DNA of 64,000 nucleotides from JALORV01 sp963707445. Its GTDB lineage: Bacteria; Pseudomonadota; Gammaproteobacteria; Burkholderiales; Burkholderiaceae_F. Below, piece by piece: positions 28,153-37,776 of the stretch. The position numbers were made by a program, and so were the translations under genes. Within the stretch, counting starts at the first letter, position 1; every line of letters begins with the position of its first letter. The stretch lies in assembly GCA_963707445.1 (NCBI GenBank), contig CAVPPW010000050.1:1-64000 (forward strand), read 5' to 3'. Below the pieces are notes generated by a model. That model was not told where the DNA came from. It saw only the letters and a program-made list of their open reading frames with translations, and did not search any database.

Positions 28153-29574
28153 TCAAGCCGCCGACTGCGCGGGCAGCATTTTGCCGGGATTCATGATGCC
28201 AAGCGGGTCGATCGCCTGCTTCAGCGCACGCATCAACTGCAATTCGACCGCAGACTTGTAGCGCGCGATCTCGCCGCGCTTCAGCTGCCCCACGCCATGC
28301 TCGGCCGAGATCGATCCGCCGAAGGCATGCACCTGGTCGTGCACCGTCGCATAGATCTCGGGCTGCAGCGCGATGAAGCGGTCGGCATCCATACCTTCTG
28401 GCGGACTGACGTTGTAGTGCAGGTTGCCGTCACCGAGGTGACCGAACACGACCATGCGCACTGCGGGAAACCGCTGCTGCAGCAGAGCATCCGTCTGCGC
28501 AACGAAGCGCGCGATCTCCGAGATCGGCACCGCGATGTCGTGCTTGATGTTGCGCCCCTCCTGCGTCTGCGCTTCGGAGATCAGTTCGCGCAGCGACCAC
28601 AGCGACCGGCGCTGTGCGGTTGACTGCGCAATCACCGCGTCGCTGGCAAGACCGGTTTCGATCGCGTCGCCGGCCAGCGTTTCGAGCAGGCCGCTGGCGT
28701 GAGGTTCGTTCTCGTGGTCGCTGATCTCGAGCAGAACGTACTGCGGGCTCCGGTTCGCAAGGGGCGAGGCGTGGCCGGGATAGTGGCGCTCGACCAGCGT
28801 CAGGCACAGATCGTTGAAGCACTCGAACGCCGTCAATGTCGGTCCGCAGATGGCCCGGGCAGTCTGCAGCAGGTCCAGCGCAGCGGGCAGCGCAGGCACG
28901 GCAAGCAGCGCGGTCGCCTGGGCGCGTGGCAGCGGGTAGGTCTTCAGGCAGGCCGCAGTGATGACGCCGAGCGTGCCCTCGGCGCCGATGAAAAGGTCGC
29001 GCAGGTCGTAGCCGGTGTTGTCCTTGCGCAGGCCGCGCAGCCCGTTCCAGACTTCGCCGCTTGGCAGCACGACTTCGAGTCCAAGGCAAAGCTCGCGCGC
29101 GTTGCCGTAGCGCAGGACCTGCACGCCACCGGCGTTGGTGCTGAGGTTGCCGCCGATCGTGGCGCTGCCTTCGGCCGCCAACGAGAGCGGAAAGAGCTGA
29201 CCGCTGGCACGCGCTGCATCCTGCACTTCGACCATCGTGCAGCCGGCCTCGGCCGTCAGAGTCCCGTTGGTGGCGTCGACCGCGCGGATCTGCCGCATCC
29301 GCTTCAGCGAGACGACGATCGCACGCCCGTCTGCCGCAGGTGTGGCGCCGCCGACGAGCCCGGTGTTGCCGCCCTGCGGCACTGCCGGCGTGCCGGTCCT
29401 CGCGCACCACGCGATGACTGCCGCGACCTGATCCGCGCTGCTCGGCAGGACGACCGCCTGCGCCTGGCCGAAATAACGCTTGCGCCAGTCGACCAGGAAC
29501 GGCGCCATGTCATCAGCCCGGTCGAGCACGTGTGGCGCACCGACGATCCGGCGCAGATCTTCGACGGTGCTCAT
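28153..29574 (-). CDS. FAD-linked oxidase, D-2-hydroxyacid dehydrogenase type (GlcD-like)
   Basis: The 473-residue protein has an N-terminal PCMH-type FAD domain (VVLPSSADQVAAVIAWCA, PQGGNTGLVGGATP, ATIGGNLSTNAGG, GYDLRDLFIGAEGTLGVIT). The C-terminal FAD-oxidase domain contains VFGHLGDGNLHYNV (metal/substrate histidines) and SISAEHGVGQLKR. This family oxidises D-lactate, glycolate or D-2-hydroxyglutarate; the exact substrate is uncertain. The start MSTVEDLRRIVG at 29574 is used, because the frame runs open far upstream through other genes. It overlaps the DUF2069 gene by four bases. Confidence 0.88.
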   Translation of the reverse strand: MSTVEDLRRIVGAPHVLDRADDMAPFLVDWRKRYFGQAQAVVLPSSADQVAAVIAWCARTGTPAVPQGGNTGLVGGATPAADGRAIVVSLKRMRQIRAVDATNGTLTAEAGCTMVEVQDAARASGQLFPLSLAAEGSATIGGNLSTNAGGVQVLRYGNARELCLGLEVVLPSGEVWNGLRGLRKDNTGYDLRDLFIGAEGTLGVITAACLKTYPLPRAQATALLAVPALPAALDLLQTARAICGPTLTAFECFNDLCLTLVERHYPGHASPLANRSPQYVLLEISDHENEPHASGLLETLAGDAIETGLASDAVIAQSTAQRRSLWSLRELISEAQTQEGRNIKHDIAVPISEIARFVAQTDALLQQRFPAVRMVVFGHLGDGNLHYNVSPPEGMDADRFIALQPEIYATVHDQVHAFGGSISAEHGVGQLKRGEIARYKSAVELQLMRALKQAIDPLGIMNPGKMLPAQSAA

Positions 29575-29953
29575 CGTGCGGCGCTGCGCCGCGCGGCAAG
29601 CTTCATCGGCCGCAGGTAGACGATGGCGGCGGCGAGGAAGCACACCGCGAGCGCAAGCTCGATCATCGCGAGGATTGCGCCGGCCGCGCCTCGAACACGC
29701 GCGCCGCGCCCTCGAAGAGATAGAGCATCGAGATGAAAATCGCGAGCTGCATCGCGTAGGCGCCGCCGCGCAGGAGTGCAGGCAGCGGCAGCAGCAGCGG
29801 TACCACCTTGAGCGCCAGCCACGAGCCGCCCGATCGCAGCGGCGCGATCTGGAGCTCCCATGCCAGCGCGAGCACGATAAGGCCGATCCACGCAGCAATC
29901 GCGCACCACCACGCCGTACGCTGCACCGACGAAACTTGCGGGAGCGGACCCAT
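29571..29953 (-). CDS. DUF2069 membrane protein (one frame break)
   Basis: Two frames combine into a ~127-residue protein with four hydrophobic segments: WIGLIVLALAWELQIAPLR, GGSWLALKVVPLLLPLPALL, MQLAIFISMLYLFEGAARVF, then in the next frame ALAVCFLAAAIVYLRPMK. The APLRSGGSWLALKVVPLLLP block is the DUF2069 signature. The break is near 29690 and fits a single lost base. Function unknown. It lies between wrbA and the FAD oxidase, all on the minus strand and within about ten bases of each other, so they probably form one operon. Confidence 0.75.
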
Positions 29954-29963
29954 CGTGGGCTCG

Positions 29964-30554
29964 TCAGCGAGCCAGCTTCAGCGCGGTGCGGGCGAGCCGC
30001 GCGCCCAGCGCCTGGCCGAGCCGCCGCTCTTCGTCGCTCAGCTGCGGCGGTGCGCCGTGCCGCGCGATGTGGCTTGCACCATAAGGCGTGCCCCCGCTGC
30101 GTGTTGTCATCAGGTCCGGCTCGGTATACGGAATGCCGAGCACCAGCATGCCATGGTGCAGCAGCGGCAGCATCATCGACAGCAGCGTCGCCTCCTGGCC
30201 GCCGTGCAGGCTGCTGGTCGAGCAGAACAGCGCCGCCGGCTTGCCGGCGAGCACTCCCGAGAGCCACAGTCCCGACGTCGAATCGAAGTAGTGCTTCAGC
30301 GGCGCCGCCATGTTGCCGAAGCGCGTCGGCGATCCGAGTGCAAGGCCGCCGCAAGCCTGCAGATCGCTCAGCTCTGCATACGGCGCGCCCTCTTCCGGCA
30401 CCGGCGGATGCACGCGCTCGGTCAGCGGCGCCACCGGCGGCACCGTGCGGACCCGCGCGTGCGCGCCGTCGACGCTGTCGACTCCGGCTGCGACGGCCTC
30501 GGCCAGCCGGCGCGTGGCGCCATGGCGCGAGTAATAGAGAACAAGGATGTCCAC
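29964..30554 (-). CDS. wrbA: WrbA-type NAD(P)H:quinone oxidoreductase (flavodoxin fold)
   Basis: The 196-residue FMN protein reduces quinones by two electrons and is thought to protect against redox cycling. The flavodoxin P-loop is YYSRHGATRRLA (residues 8-19); further motifs are LALGSPTRFGNMAAPLKHYF, STSSLHGGQEATLLSMM and SGGTPYGASHIA. It is slightly divergent from E. coli WrbA but has the full length. It is the first gene of a minus-strand group with DUF2069 and the FAD oxidase, and it diverges from yihY across 137 bases. Confidence 0.87.
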   Translation of the reverse strand: MDILVLYYSRHGATRRLAEAVAAGVDSVDGAHARVRTVPPVAPLTERVHPPVPEEGAPYAELSDLQACGGLALGSPTRFGNMAAPLKHYFDSTSGLWLSGVLAGKPAALFCSTSSLHGGQEATLLSMMLPLLHHGMLVLGIPYTEPDLMTTRSGGTPYGASHIARHGAPPQLSDEERRLGQALGARLARTALKLAR

Positions 30555-30630
30555 GAGAGCGGGGAACTGGCCAGAGAAGTCAGTTGCGAAACGCGTCGTC
30601 GTCTCTGGCCATCGGTGAAACGCGCGGCCG

Positions 30631-30636
30631 TATTAT
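30631..30636 (+). promoter_or_regulatory. Candidate -10 element upstream of the YihY gene
   Basis: TATTAT matches five of six bases of the -10 consensus in the divergent gap between wrbA and the YihY-family gene, about 55 bases before the latter's start. No clear -35 is present. Confidence 0.3.
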
Positions 30637-30691
30637 AGGAACCGCTGTCGCGGGCCCGATTCCGTACGAGGACGTCCGCGTGTTGTCCTCC

Positions 30692-31981
30692 ATGCTGCCG
30701 CTGACCGCCGCCCTCGATCGCTTCCCGTGGCTCAAGAATGCCCGCGAGGTCGCGCTATTTGCGCACCGTCGCGGGGGCGAGGTCCGGCTGCAACAGGTGG
30801 CGGGCAGCCTGTCGTTCACGACGCTGCTCTCGATCGTCCCGCTGTTCGCGGTCGGCCTCGCCATTTTCTCGGTGTTTCCGTTGTTCGCGGACTTCCGCGA
30901 GGCGCTGCAGTCGCTGATTTCGAAGACGCTGCCGCCGCAGATTTCGACGACGGTGCTTGGTTACGTCGGCGAGTTCGCGCAGCAGGCGGCGCGGCTGACC
31001 GCGGTCGGACTGCTCTTTCTCGCGTTTTCAGCGCTGGCCCTGATCATGACGGTCGATCACGTGCTGAACGACATCTGGCAGGTGCGTAACCGACGTCCGT
31101 TCGGGCAGAGAATGCTGATCTACTGGGCGCTGCTGACGTTGGGACCACTGCTGATCGGCGCGAGCCTGACGGCGAGCTCGTTCGTCTGGTCGCCATCGGA
31201 GGCGGAACTGCGCCGCATACCGTGGCTGCTGCGCGGACTTCTCGACTATGCGCCGGTGCTGCTGAGCGGGTTCGCGTACTCGGCGCTATACGTTTTCGTC
31301 CCCAACCGCTTGGTGCGCTGGCGTGACGCACTGATCGGCGGATTCGTTGCGGCGATCATGTCGGAACTACTGAAGGTCGGTTTTGCGTTCTTCATCGCCC
31401 GCGGCTCGGTGCGCTCGATGTACGGCGCGTTCGCCGCGTTGCCGCTGTTCCTGTTATGGATGTACCTGTCGTGGTACGCATTGCTGTTCGGCGCGGCCAT
31501 CGCCGCCACGCTGCCGCGACTGCGCAGCACGCGTTTTTCCGACGAACTGCGGGCCGGCAATGCCTTCATCACGGCGTTGGCCCTGCTGCGGCATCTGCTC
31601 GACGCGCGACGCGGCGGCAAGCCCGCGCTCGGGTCGTCGCAACTGGCGCTGCGGGCGCGTACCGACCTGGTCGATGCCGAGCGGCTGCTGGAGACCCTCG
31701 AGCGCCTCGGTTACGTCCGGCGGCTGGCCGCGCCCCGGCGCCGTTTTGAATCGTCGGAGTGGCTGCTGTCGGCGGATCCGGCGCAGGTGACATTGCGACC
31801 GGCCTTCGAGCGCTTCGCAATCGATCCGTCCAATTTGCTGCTGGCGCTGAATCGCGAAGGCCTCGGGACGCTGCTCGGTGGCTGGCTCGACGGTGATGCC
31901 TGGATCAACGCACCGTTGGACCGCAGCCTGCCGCCGCCCCCCTCGGTGCCCTCCGTGCCGCTGACGCCTGCGCCAGCATGA
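30692..31981 (+). CDS. YihY/virulence factor BrkB family inner-membrane protein
   Basis: The 429-residue protein has six predicted membrane helices in residues ~35-280, with family motifs LQQVAGSLSFTTLLSIVPLF, LALIMTVDHVLNDIWQVRNR and GAFAALPLFLLWMYLSWYAL. A cytoplasmic winged-helix-like C-terminal region of ~130 residues (ARTDLVDAERLLETLERLGY) follows. Older databases call it ribonuclease BN, which is not supported for this family; a transport role is likely but unproven. The ATG at 30692 or GTG at 30680 could be the start. The open frame extends far upstream but that part is antisense to other genes. Confidence 0.87.
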   Translation: MLPLTAALDRFPWLKNAREVALFAHRRGGEVRLQQVAGSLSFTTLLSIVPLFAVGLAIFSVFPLFADFREALQSLISKTLPPQISTTVLGYVGEFAQQAARLTAVGLLFLAFSALALIMTVDHVLNDIWQVRNRRPFGQRMLIYWALLTLGPLLIGASLTASSFVWSPSEAELRRIPWLLRGLLDYAPVLLSGFAYSALYVFVPNRLVRWRDALIGGFVAAIMSELLKVGFAFFIARGSVRSMYGAFAALPLFLLWMYLSWYALLFGAAIAATLPRLRSTRFSDELRAGNAFITALALLRHLLDARRGGKPALGSSQLALRARTDLVDAERLLETLERLGYVRRLAAPRRRFESSEWLLSADPAQVTLRPAFERFAIDPSNLLLALNREGLGTLLGGWLDGDAWINAPLDRSLPPPPSVPSVPLTPAPA

Positions 31982-32015
31982 CCCACGCCCGGCGCAGACC
32001 GGTGCGAGGGGCTGA

Positions 32016-32651
32016 TCAGCGGGTTACTCCGATCACCAGCGCGGCGGCGCCAAGGACCAGCGCGCCCGCGAAGCGGTCGGTCCAGCGGGCATAGCGCGGA
32101 TCACTCGCGATCGCCCGCGCGCGCGCGGCGAGCCATCCATAGCCCGCGAGGATGAAAAATTCCGGGACGATCGAACCGACTGCGAGCCATACCATCTGCG
32201 CACCGACCGGCAGCCGTGCGTCGACGAACTGCGGCAGGATTGCGACGAAGAAGATCAGCGTCTTTGGATTAGCGAGCTGCAGTGCCAGTCCAGCAAGGTA
32301 GAGCTCGCGACGCGAGCCGCCGCCCGCTTTCGCTGCCGAGATGGTGATCGGCGACGGGCGCCCGAAAAGCGCAGACAGGGCGACATACACCAGGTAGCCC
32401 GCGCCGATCCATTTCACCGCGGTGAAAAACGTCTGCGAGGTTGCGAGCACCGCACCGAGCGCGGTTGCGGACACGGCGAAATAGATCGCATTGGCGCTCA
32501 GGATGCCGAGAGCCGCCCAAGTTGACCGCCGCGCGCCATGCACCAGCCCGGAGGCGATGACCAGCATCACCGCTGGCCCCGGCGACAGCGACAGCGCGAC
32601 CTCGGTGAGCACGTACAGCCAGTACGTGTCCCAGTTGACTGCGGTCAGCAC
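32016..32651 (-). CDS. LysE/RhtB family amino-acid exporter
   Basis: A 211-residue protein with six membrane helices and the family signature ALSLSPGPAVMLVIASGLVHG (SPGPA motif) near residue 20, then KWIGAGYLVYVALSALFG and QLANPKTLIFFVAILPQFV. Members export amino acids such as lysine, threonine or homoserine; the substrate is not determined. GTG at 32651 gives the standard N-terminus; the frame is open a little further upstream. It lies 16 bases after the alpha/beta hydrolase gene on the same strand. Confidence 0.88.
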   Translation of the reverse strand: MLTAVNWDTYWLYVLTEVALSLSPGPAVMLVIASGLVHGARRSTWAALGILSANAIYFAVSATALGAVLATSQTFFTAVKWIGAGYLVYVALSALFGRPSPITISAAKAGGGSRRELYLAGLALQLANPKTLIFFVAILPQFVDARLPVGAQMVWLAVGSIVPEFFILAGYGWLAARARAIASDPRYARWTDRFAGALVLGAAALVIGVTR

Positions 32652-32667
32652 AGCGGCTGCACGTCGT

Positions 32668-33507
32668 TCATGATCCGGCGGCCGGCCCAAACACGCGCGC
32701 CGCGAAGTCTTTCAGCGCCGCAAGCACCTCGTCCGGCCGCTCGGCCATCAGCGAATGACCGCCGCCTTCGAGAACGACGACCGTCGGGTCGGAACACGCT
32801 TCGATGAGCGACCGAGCCGATCGCACCGGAGTCATCAGGTCCAGCTCGCCGAGCACGAAGAGCGCCGGACATGCCATCGACCGCGCGGCTTCGAGTCCGC
32901 CGGCGTAGGCATTGCAAGCGGCGAAGTCCAGCGCCAGCACCTCGGGGCCGTCGCGGCCGGCGATTCGCTGCATCAGCCGCAGGTTCTGCCACACATTCGA
33001 AAAGCCCGGGCCCGGATTGGAGGGTTTGCGCTGGAAGGCTTCGATCGACGCGCTGTGCGACCAGACGTTGATCATGTCCATCGCCGCCGGCGCATCGTCA
33101 CGAGTCGCCGCCAGCAGCGCGTCCGAGACACTCATCGGGAACGCCGCCGAGACGAGCGCAGCGCCAAGCATGCGTTCGCCGAGGCGGCGCGCCAGCTCGA
33201 GCGCAATCAATGAGCCCATGCTGTGGCCCACGACGAGCACGCGCCTGGCGCCGCTGGCTTCGATGCTGTCGTGCAGCCGGTCTGCCATCGCTTCGACCGA
33301 GGCGAGTGCCGGTCCGGCGCTGCGCATGTGGCCCGGCAGATCGAAGGCAAGCACGCTGTAGCCGTGGTGCGCCAGGTACCTGCTCTGCAAGCTCCAGACG
33401 CTGTGATCGTGCTCGGCACCGTGAATGAAGACCACGGTGGGCCGGGCGGGGTCGAAGGGGCGGCCGCCGGTGTAGGCGTACAAGCCCTGCGACGTCGGCA
33501 GATTCAT
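32668..33507 (-). CDS. Alpha/beta hydrolase
   Basis: The 279-residue protein has the oxyanion motif FIHGAEHDHSVW, the nucleophile elbow GHSMGS (Ser near residue 96), an acid in LGELDLMTPV and the catalytic His in GGGHSLMAERPDEV, so the triad is complete. The substrate is unknown; the family includes esterases and ring-cleavage-product hydrolases. Its start is one base before the metY end on the same strand, so it is probably cotranscribed with the sulfhydrylase and the LysE-type exporter. Confidence 0.88.
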   Translation of the reverse strand: MNLPTSQGLYAYTGGRPFDPARPTVVFIHGAEHDHSVWSLQSRYLAHHGYSVLAFDLPGHMRSAGPALASVEAMADRLHDSIEASGARRVLVVGHSMGSLIALELARRLGERMLGAALVSAAFPMSVSDALLAATRDDAPAAMDMINVWSHSASIEAFQRKPSNPGPGFSNVWQNLRLMQRIAGRDGPEVLALDFAACNAYAGGLEAARSMACPALFVLGELDLMTPVRSARSLIEACSDPTVVVLEGGGHSLMAERPDEVLAALKDFAARVFGPAAGS

Positions 33508-33508
33508 C

Positions 33509-34805
33509 TCAGGCCGCCTTCTGCGCGCGCTTCAGCGCCTGGGCGAGATCGTCGAGCAGGTCGGCACGATCCTCGAGACCGACCGAAAGCCGGATCGTCC
33601 CCTGCGTGATGCCGGCTGCGGCGAGCTCATCGTCCGATACGCGGAAGTGCGTGGTCGAGGCCGGATGTATGACCAGCGACTTCGCATCGCCGACGTTGGC
33701 GAGATGCGAGAAGACCCGCAGCGCCTCGACGAAAGCGCGGCCGACCGCCCGCGAACCCTTCAGGTTGAAGCTGAACACCGCGCCAGCGCCGCGCGGCAGG
33801 AGTCGCTGCGCCAGCGCGTGGTCGGGATGTGACTCGAGCTCGGGGTAGGCGACCGACTCGACGGCCGGGTGCCCGGCCAGGAAGCGCACCACCTCGCGGG
33901 TGTTTTCGACGTGACGCTGCATCCGCAGCGGCAGCGTCTCGAGGCCTTGTAGCAGCAGGAACGCGGTGTGCGCACTCATGCATGCGCCGAAATCGCGCAA
34001 CCCTTCGCGACGCGCACGCAGCAGGAACGGCGCGATCGTGCTTTCTTCGGCGAAGTTCATGCCGTGGAAGCCCGCGTAGGGCTCGGTCAGCGTCGGATAG
34101 CGGCCGCTGGCAAGCCAGTCGAAGGTGCCGCCGTCGATCAGCACACCGCCGATCGCCACGCCGTGGCCGCCGAGGAATTTCGTCGCCGAGTGGTAGACGA
34201 GGTCGGCGCCATAGTCGAACGGCGTCATCAGCCACGGTGTCGTGAAGGTCGAGTCGACCAGCAGCGGCATGCCATGCTCATGCGCCAGCGCGCTCACCGC
34301 CGGAATGTCGAGCACGTCGAGCCCCGGATTGCCGAGCGTCTCACCGAACAGCAGTCGAGTGCCCGGCCGGATCGCGGCCCGCCACGCCGCCAGGTCGCGC
34401 GGGCTGACGAAGGTCGTCTCGATGCCGAAGCGCGGCAAGCGTGTAGGCGAGCAGATTGTGCGATCCACCATAGAGCGACCGGCTCGCCACCACGTGGCCG
34501 CCGGCACCCATCAGCGTGGCGATCGCAAGGTGCAATGCAGCCTGTCCGCTTGCGGTCGCTATCGCGCCGACCCCCTGTTCCAGCGCTGCCATGCGCTCTT
34601 CGAACACGGCGACCGTCGGGTTCGAGATGCGCGAGTAGACGTGCCCGGCGCGTTCCATGTTGAAGAGCGCCGCCGCATGGTCCGAGTCCTCGAAGACGAA
34701 CGAAGTGCTGGCATAAATGGGCACCGCCCTTGCACCGGTTGCGGGGTCCGGCGGCTGGCCGGCATGCAGGGCGAGTGTGTCGAAGCCCGGATAACGCACG
34801 GTCAT
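33509..34805 (-). CDS. metY: O-acetylhomoserine sulfhydrylase-like PLP enzyme (one frame break)
   Basis: This Cys/Met-metabolism PLP enzyme makes homocysteine from O-acetylhomoserine and sulfide. The N-terminal frame carries TLALHAGQPPDPATGARAVP, YSRISNPTVAVFEERMAALE and SGQAALHLAI. The rest, from RFGIETTFVSP near 34437, has the PLP lysine in VYHSATKFLGGHG and substrate loops HPASTTHF and GTIRLSVGLED. One extra base explains the 3n+1 length, giving 431 residues, typical of MetY. Its start codon overlaps an ATG on the opposite strand, so it is head to head with the peptidase gene. A second sulfhydrylase (metZ) starts at 63813. Confidence 0.88.
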
Positions 34806-34917
34806 GGCAAGCCCTTACGCGCAGCAAAAGTCCGATGATGCCAGCGCGGCCGACCGCTTCGCTGCGTTCGGATCAATCGATCGCGCGATCGGCGGCCGCT
34901 ACACTCCATGGCCTTCC

Positions 34918-35869
34918 ATGGACACCCGGATTCAGCTCTATCCGCCGATCGAGCCGCACGACAGCGGCATGCTGGCGCTCGATGACGTGCACACGATGTA
35001 CTGGGAGGCAATCGGCAACCCAGACGGGGTGCCGGTGCTGTTCCTGCATGGCGGGCCCGGCGGAGGCTGCTCGCCCGAGCATCGGCGCTTCTTCGATCCG
35101 GATGCCTTCCACGCAATCCTGTTCGATCAGCGCGGCGCCGGCGCCTCGACCCCGGTGGGCGAGGTGCAATCAAACACCACGCAACAGCTGATCGCCGACA
35201 TCGAACTGCTGCGCGACTACCTCGGCATCCAGCGCTGGCTGGTCTTCGGAGGTTCTTGGGGCAGCACGCTTGGCCTCGCGTACGGGCAAACTTACCCGCA
35301 GCGCTGCAGCGGCTTTCTGCTGCGCGGGATTTTCCTTGGGCGGCAAAGCGAGATCGACTGGTTCCTGTACGGACTGCGACAGATCTTCCCGGAAGCATGG
35401 GAGAAATTCGCCGGGCTGCTGCCCGAAGCGGAACGCGGCGACCTGCTGCGGGGCTACCTGAAGCGCCTGTTCGATCCTGACCCGCGCGTGCATGTTGTCT
35501 TTGCGCGCGCCTGGAGCGAGTACGAAGGATCGTGCTCGACCTTGCTGCCGAATCCTGAACTGGTGCGCCACTTTGCGGCCGAAGCCCTTGGGCTCGCTCG
35601 TCTCGAAGCTCACTACTTCGCGCATCGCTGCTTCCTCGGCCCGGACGAGCTGCTGCAGAACATGCATCGGTTGCGGAAGCATCCGGCCTCGATCGTGCAT
35701 GCGCGCTACGACATGGTCTGTCCGATCGTCAGCGCCGACGAGCTGGCGCGGGCGTGGCCGGGCGCGCGCTACAACATCGTTGCGGACGCCGGCCACTCGG
35801 TATGGGAGCCGCCGGTGCGCGCTGCCGTCGCTGGCCGAGCTCGAGCGCTTCAAGGAACTGCTCGGTTGA
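34918..35869 (+). CDS. pip: Proline iminopeptidase (one frame break at the end)
   Basis: This alpha/beta-hydrolase (S33 family) removes N-terminal proline from peptides. Motifs are LFLHGGPGGGCSPEHRRFFD (oxyanion HGGPGG), FDQRGAGAST, nucleophile elbow GGSWGS (Ser near residue 112), an acid in YDMVCPI and the catalytic His in DAGHSVWE. The last residues LAELERFKELLG are reached by a one-base shift near 35830; the 3n+1 span gives 316 residues, the family length. ATG at 34918 gives the standard N-terminus MDTRIQLYPPIEP. An in-frame ATG at 34804 would add 38 unconserved residues and overlap metY. Confidence 0.87.
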
Positions 35870-35876
35870 CCTCGCG

Positions 35877-36659
35877 ATGCCGCGCTTCGCCGCCAATATC
35901 AGCCTGCTGTATCCGGAGTTCCCGCTCGACCAGCGGATCGCTGCGGCTGCGCGCGACGGATTCGCCGCAATCGAGGTGCAGTTTCCCTACGCAGTCGCTG
36001 CCGCGGAATTCCGCCGGGCTCTGGACGATGCACGGACGCGGCTGGTCCTGCTGAACACGCCGGTCGGCGAGGGCGCCAGCGCGCGGGGCTGCGCCGCGCT
36101 GCCGGGACATGAACAGGAGTTCGACGAGTCGATCGCTCGCGCGCTCGACTACGCGCGCGCCACCGGTTGCGCCCGCATCCACGTGATGGCTGGCGTACCG
36201 GGAGCCGACGTGCCGCACACGGACGCGCTCGAGGTTTACGAACGCAATCTCGCCAAGGCGTGCGCCACACTTGGCCCGCACGGCATCGTTGCGATGATCG
36301 AGCCGATCAATCCGCACGACATTCCGGGGTATTTCCTGAACCGGCTGCCGCTGGCCGTCTCGATCATCGAGCGGCTCGCGCCGGCGGCGGTGTCGCTGCA
36401 GTTCGATGTCTACCATATGCAGATCATCCAGGGCGACCTGATCCGCCACTTGCGGCAGCACATTGCGCAGATCGGGCACGTCCAGATCGCCGGCGTCCCG
36501 GACCGCAATGAGCCCGACACCGGCGAGGTCGACTGTCGCGCGATCTTCCGTGAACTCGACCGGCTGCGATACGCCGGCTGGGTGGGTTGCGAGTACCGTC
36601 CCGCGAATCCGGGGCCGGGTGGCACATCCGCGGGACTGGGCTGGCTGCGCCGGATCTGA
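35877..36659 (+). CDS. hyi: Hydroxypyruvate isomerase
   Basis: The 260-residue TIM-barrel enzyme interconverts hydroxypyruvate and tartronate semialdehyde in glyoxylate metabolism. Family marks are PRFAANISLLYPEFPLDQRI, VLLNTPVGEGASARGCAALP, the metal-ligand glutamate in MIEPINPHDIPGYFL, LQFDVYHMQIIQGDL, HVQIAGVPDRNEPDTGE and the C-terminal GCEYRP. It starts seven bases after the peptidase. No tartronate semialdehyde reductase or glyoxylate carboligase lies nearby. Confidence 0.9.
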   Translation: MPRFAANISLLYPEFPLDQRIAAAARDGFAAIEVQFPYAVAAAEFRRALDDARTRLVLLNTPVGEGASARGCAALPGHEQEFDESIARALDYARATGCARIHVMAGVPGADVPHTDALEVYERNLAKACATLGPHGIVAMIEPINPHDIPGYFLNRLPLAVSIIERLAPAAVSLQFDVYHMQIIQGDLIRHLRQHIAQIGHVQIAGVPDRNEPDTGEVDCRAIFRELDRLRYAGWVGCEYRPANPGPGGTSAGLGWLRRI

Positions 36660-36723
36660 TCCGCTTGTAGCGCGCGGGGCGCGGAGCTAGGATGTCTGCG
36701 AACCCTCGCCGCCGGAGGCCAGC

Positions 36724-37183
36724 ATGAAAGTCAGCGACATACTGCGTGTCAAGGGCAATGCGCTCTACACGGTGATGCCGGACACGCCGCTGACAGGGGC
36801 GATCGCCATCATGGCCGAGCTCGACATCGGTTCGGTCGTGGTCATGGAATTTGGCGACCTGGTGGGCATGCTGACCTTCCGCGAGGTCATCAATCGCCTG
36901 CAGTGCCAATAACGGCAGCGTTGGCGATATCAACGTCCGCAAGGTGATGGACGACGCGCCGATCACCGTCACTCCGGAAACCGAGGTGATGGAAGTGCGA
37001 CGCCTGATGCTGGAGCGTCACGCGCGCTACCTGCCGGTCCTCGACGGTCGCACGCTCGCCGGCGTGATCTCGTTTTATGACGTCGCGCGTGCGGTGCTCG
37101 AAGAACAAAGCTTCGAGAACCGGATGCTGAAGGCCTACATCCGCGACTGGCCCGAGCCCGAGGACACTGCGCGCACGTTCTGA
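36724..37183 (+). CDS. Two-CBS-domain protein (one frame break)
   Basis: CBS pairs bind adenine nucleotides and regulate partners. The first domain (MKVSDILRVKGNALYTVMPD, ELDIGSVVVMEFGDLVGMLT) stops early at TAA 36910-36912. Dropping one C near 36905 joins it to NNGSVGDINVRKVMDDAPIT and the second domain (RHARYLPVLDGRTLAGVISF, SFENRMLKAYIRDWPE). The 3n+1 span gives 152 residues, normal for stand-alone CBS proteins. Partner unknown. An AGGCCAGC ribosome site precedes the ATG. Confidence 0.85.
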
Positions 37184-37512
37184 GCGAACGCCGGCCTGCG
37201 CGCGGTCCGCTGCCGGTCGCGCATCGGCGGCGCGTCTTCCGATCCCTGTCACGAAGACTGCTCTCGCGGTTCGTCCGCAGGAGGCCGATCTCGGCTCCCG
37301 CCGGCCGTCGGCCACCAATCCGCGACGAAACGCCGTCAGCGGCGACGAACTGCAGCCGCGGCGGATGAACGGGAAGAATCGGCGTCGCTGCGACGAAACG
37401 GCCGTTGCAGTTCGCGCCGCGATTTCTGCAGCCGGTCGCAATGCGCTCGCGCCGGTGCGGTCGGCTGCCTACAGTGCGTCCATCGACAACGCAGCACCGA
37501 AAGGACCGAACG
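37184..37512. other. Gene-free stretch, nothing recognised
   Basis: These 329 bases between the CBS gene and a small ORF contain no conserved reading frame, tRNA or clear promoter pair that I can support. The open frames crossing it have no family likeness. Confidence 0.5.
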
Positions 37513-37696
37513 ATGAACGCCACCGACTTCCGCCTGTCCCTGAGCACCCGCCTGGCCGCATTCGCCGTGGCCGTATCTGACCAGCAGCGTCGTGCTGGGC
37601 GCCACCGTGGCCGGCATGCAGCCGCACGATGAAAGTGCATCGACCCAGGTGATCGCGCTCGAGCGCGTCACGGTGCGCGCCACGCCGGTCAACTGA
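37513..37696 (+). CDS. Small exported or membrane-anchored protein of unknown function (one frame break)
   Basis: Joining two frames at about 37570 gives a 60-residue protein: MNATDFRLSLSTRLAAFAVA, a short hydrophobic stretch LTSSVVLGATVAGM, then a polar tail ESASTQVIALERVTVRATPV ending at TGA 37694-37696. The 3n+1 span matches the one-extra-base pattern of the neighbourhood. The N-terminus looks like a signal or anchor. It is followed by a strong terminator, which supports a real transcript. I do not recognise a family. Confidence 0.5.
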
Positions 37697-37776
37697 AGCG
37701 CTGCGCGCGCGGCGCGCTGCGCCCGGTCCCGCGGCGTCGCCCGCGACGGGCACTCGACCAACCCACGCTTCAGCAC

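Noticed and set aside
29575..30354. Upstream extension of the FAD oxidase frame
   Set aside because: Runs through DUF2069 and wrbA in another frame with no homology; MSTVEDL at 29574 is the sensible start.
29480..30691. Long upstream extension of the YihY-family frame
   Set aside because: Antisense to the FAD oxidase, DUF2069 and wrbA genes; family N-terminus begins near 30692.
36724..36912. Single-CBS truncated protein as a genuine short gene
   Set aside because: The missing second CBS domain follows at once in the next frame after one surplus base.
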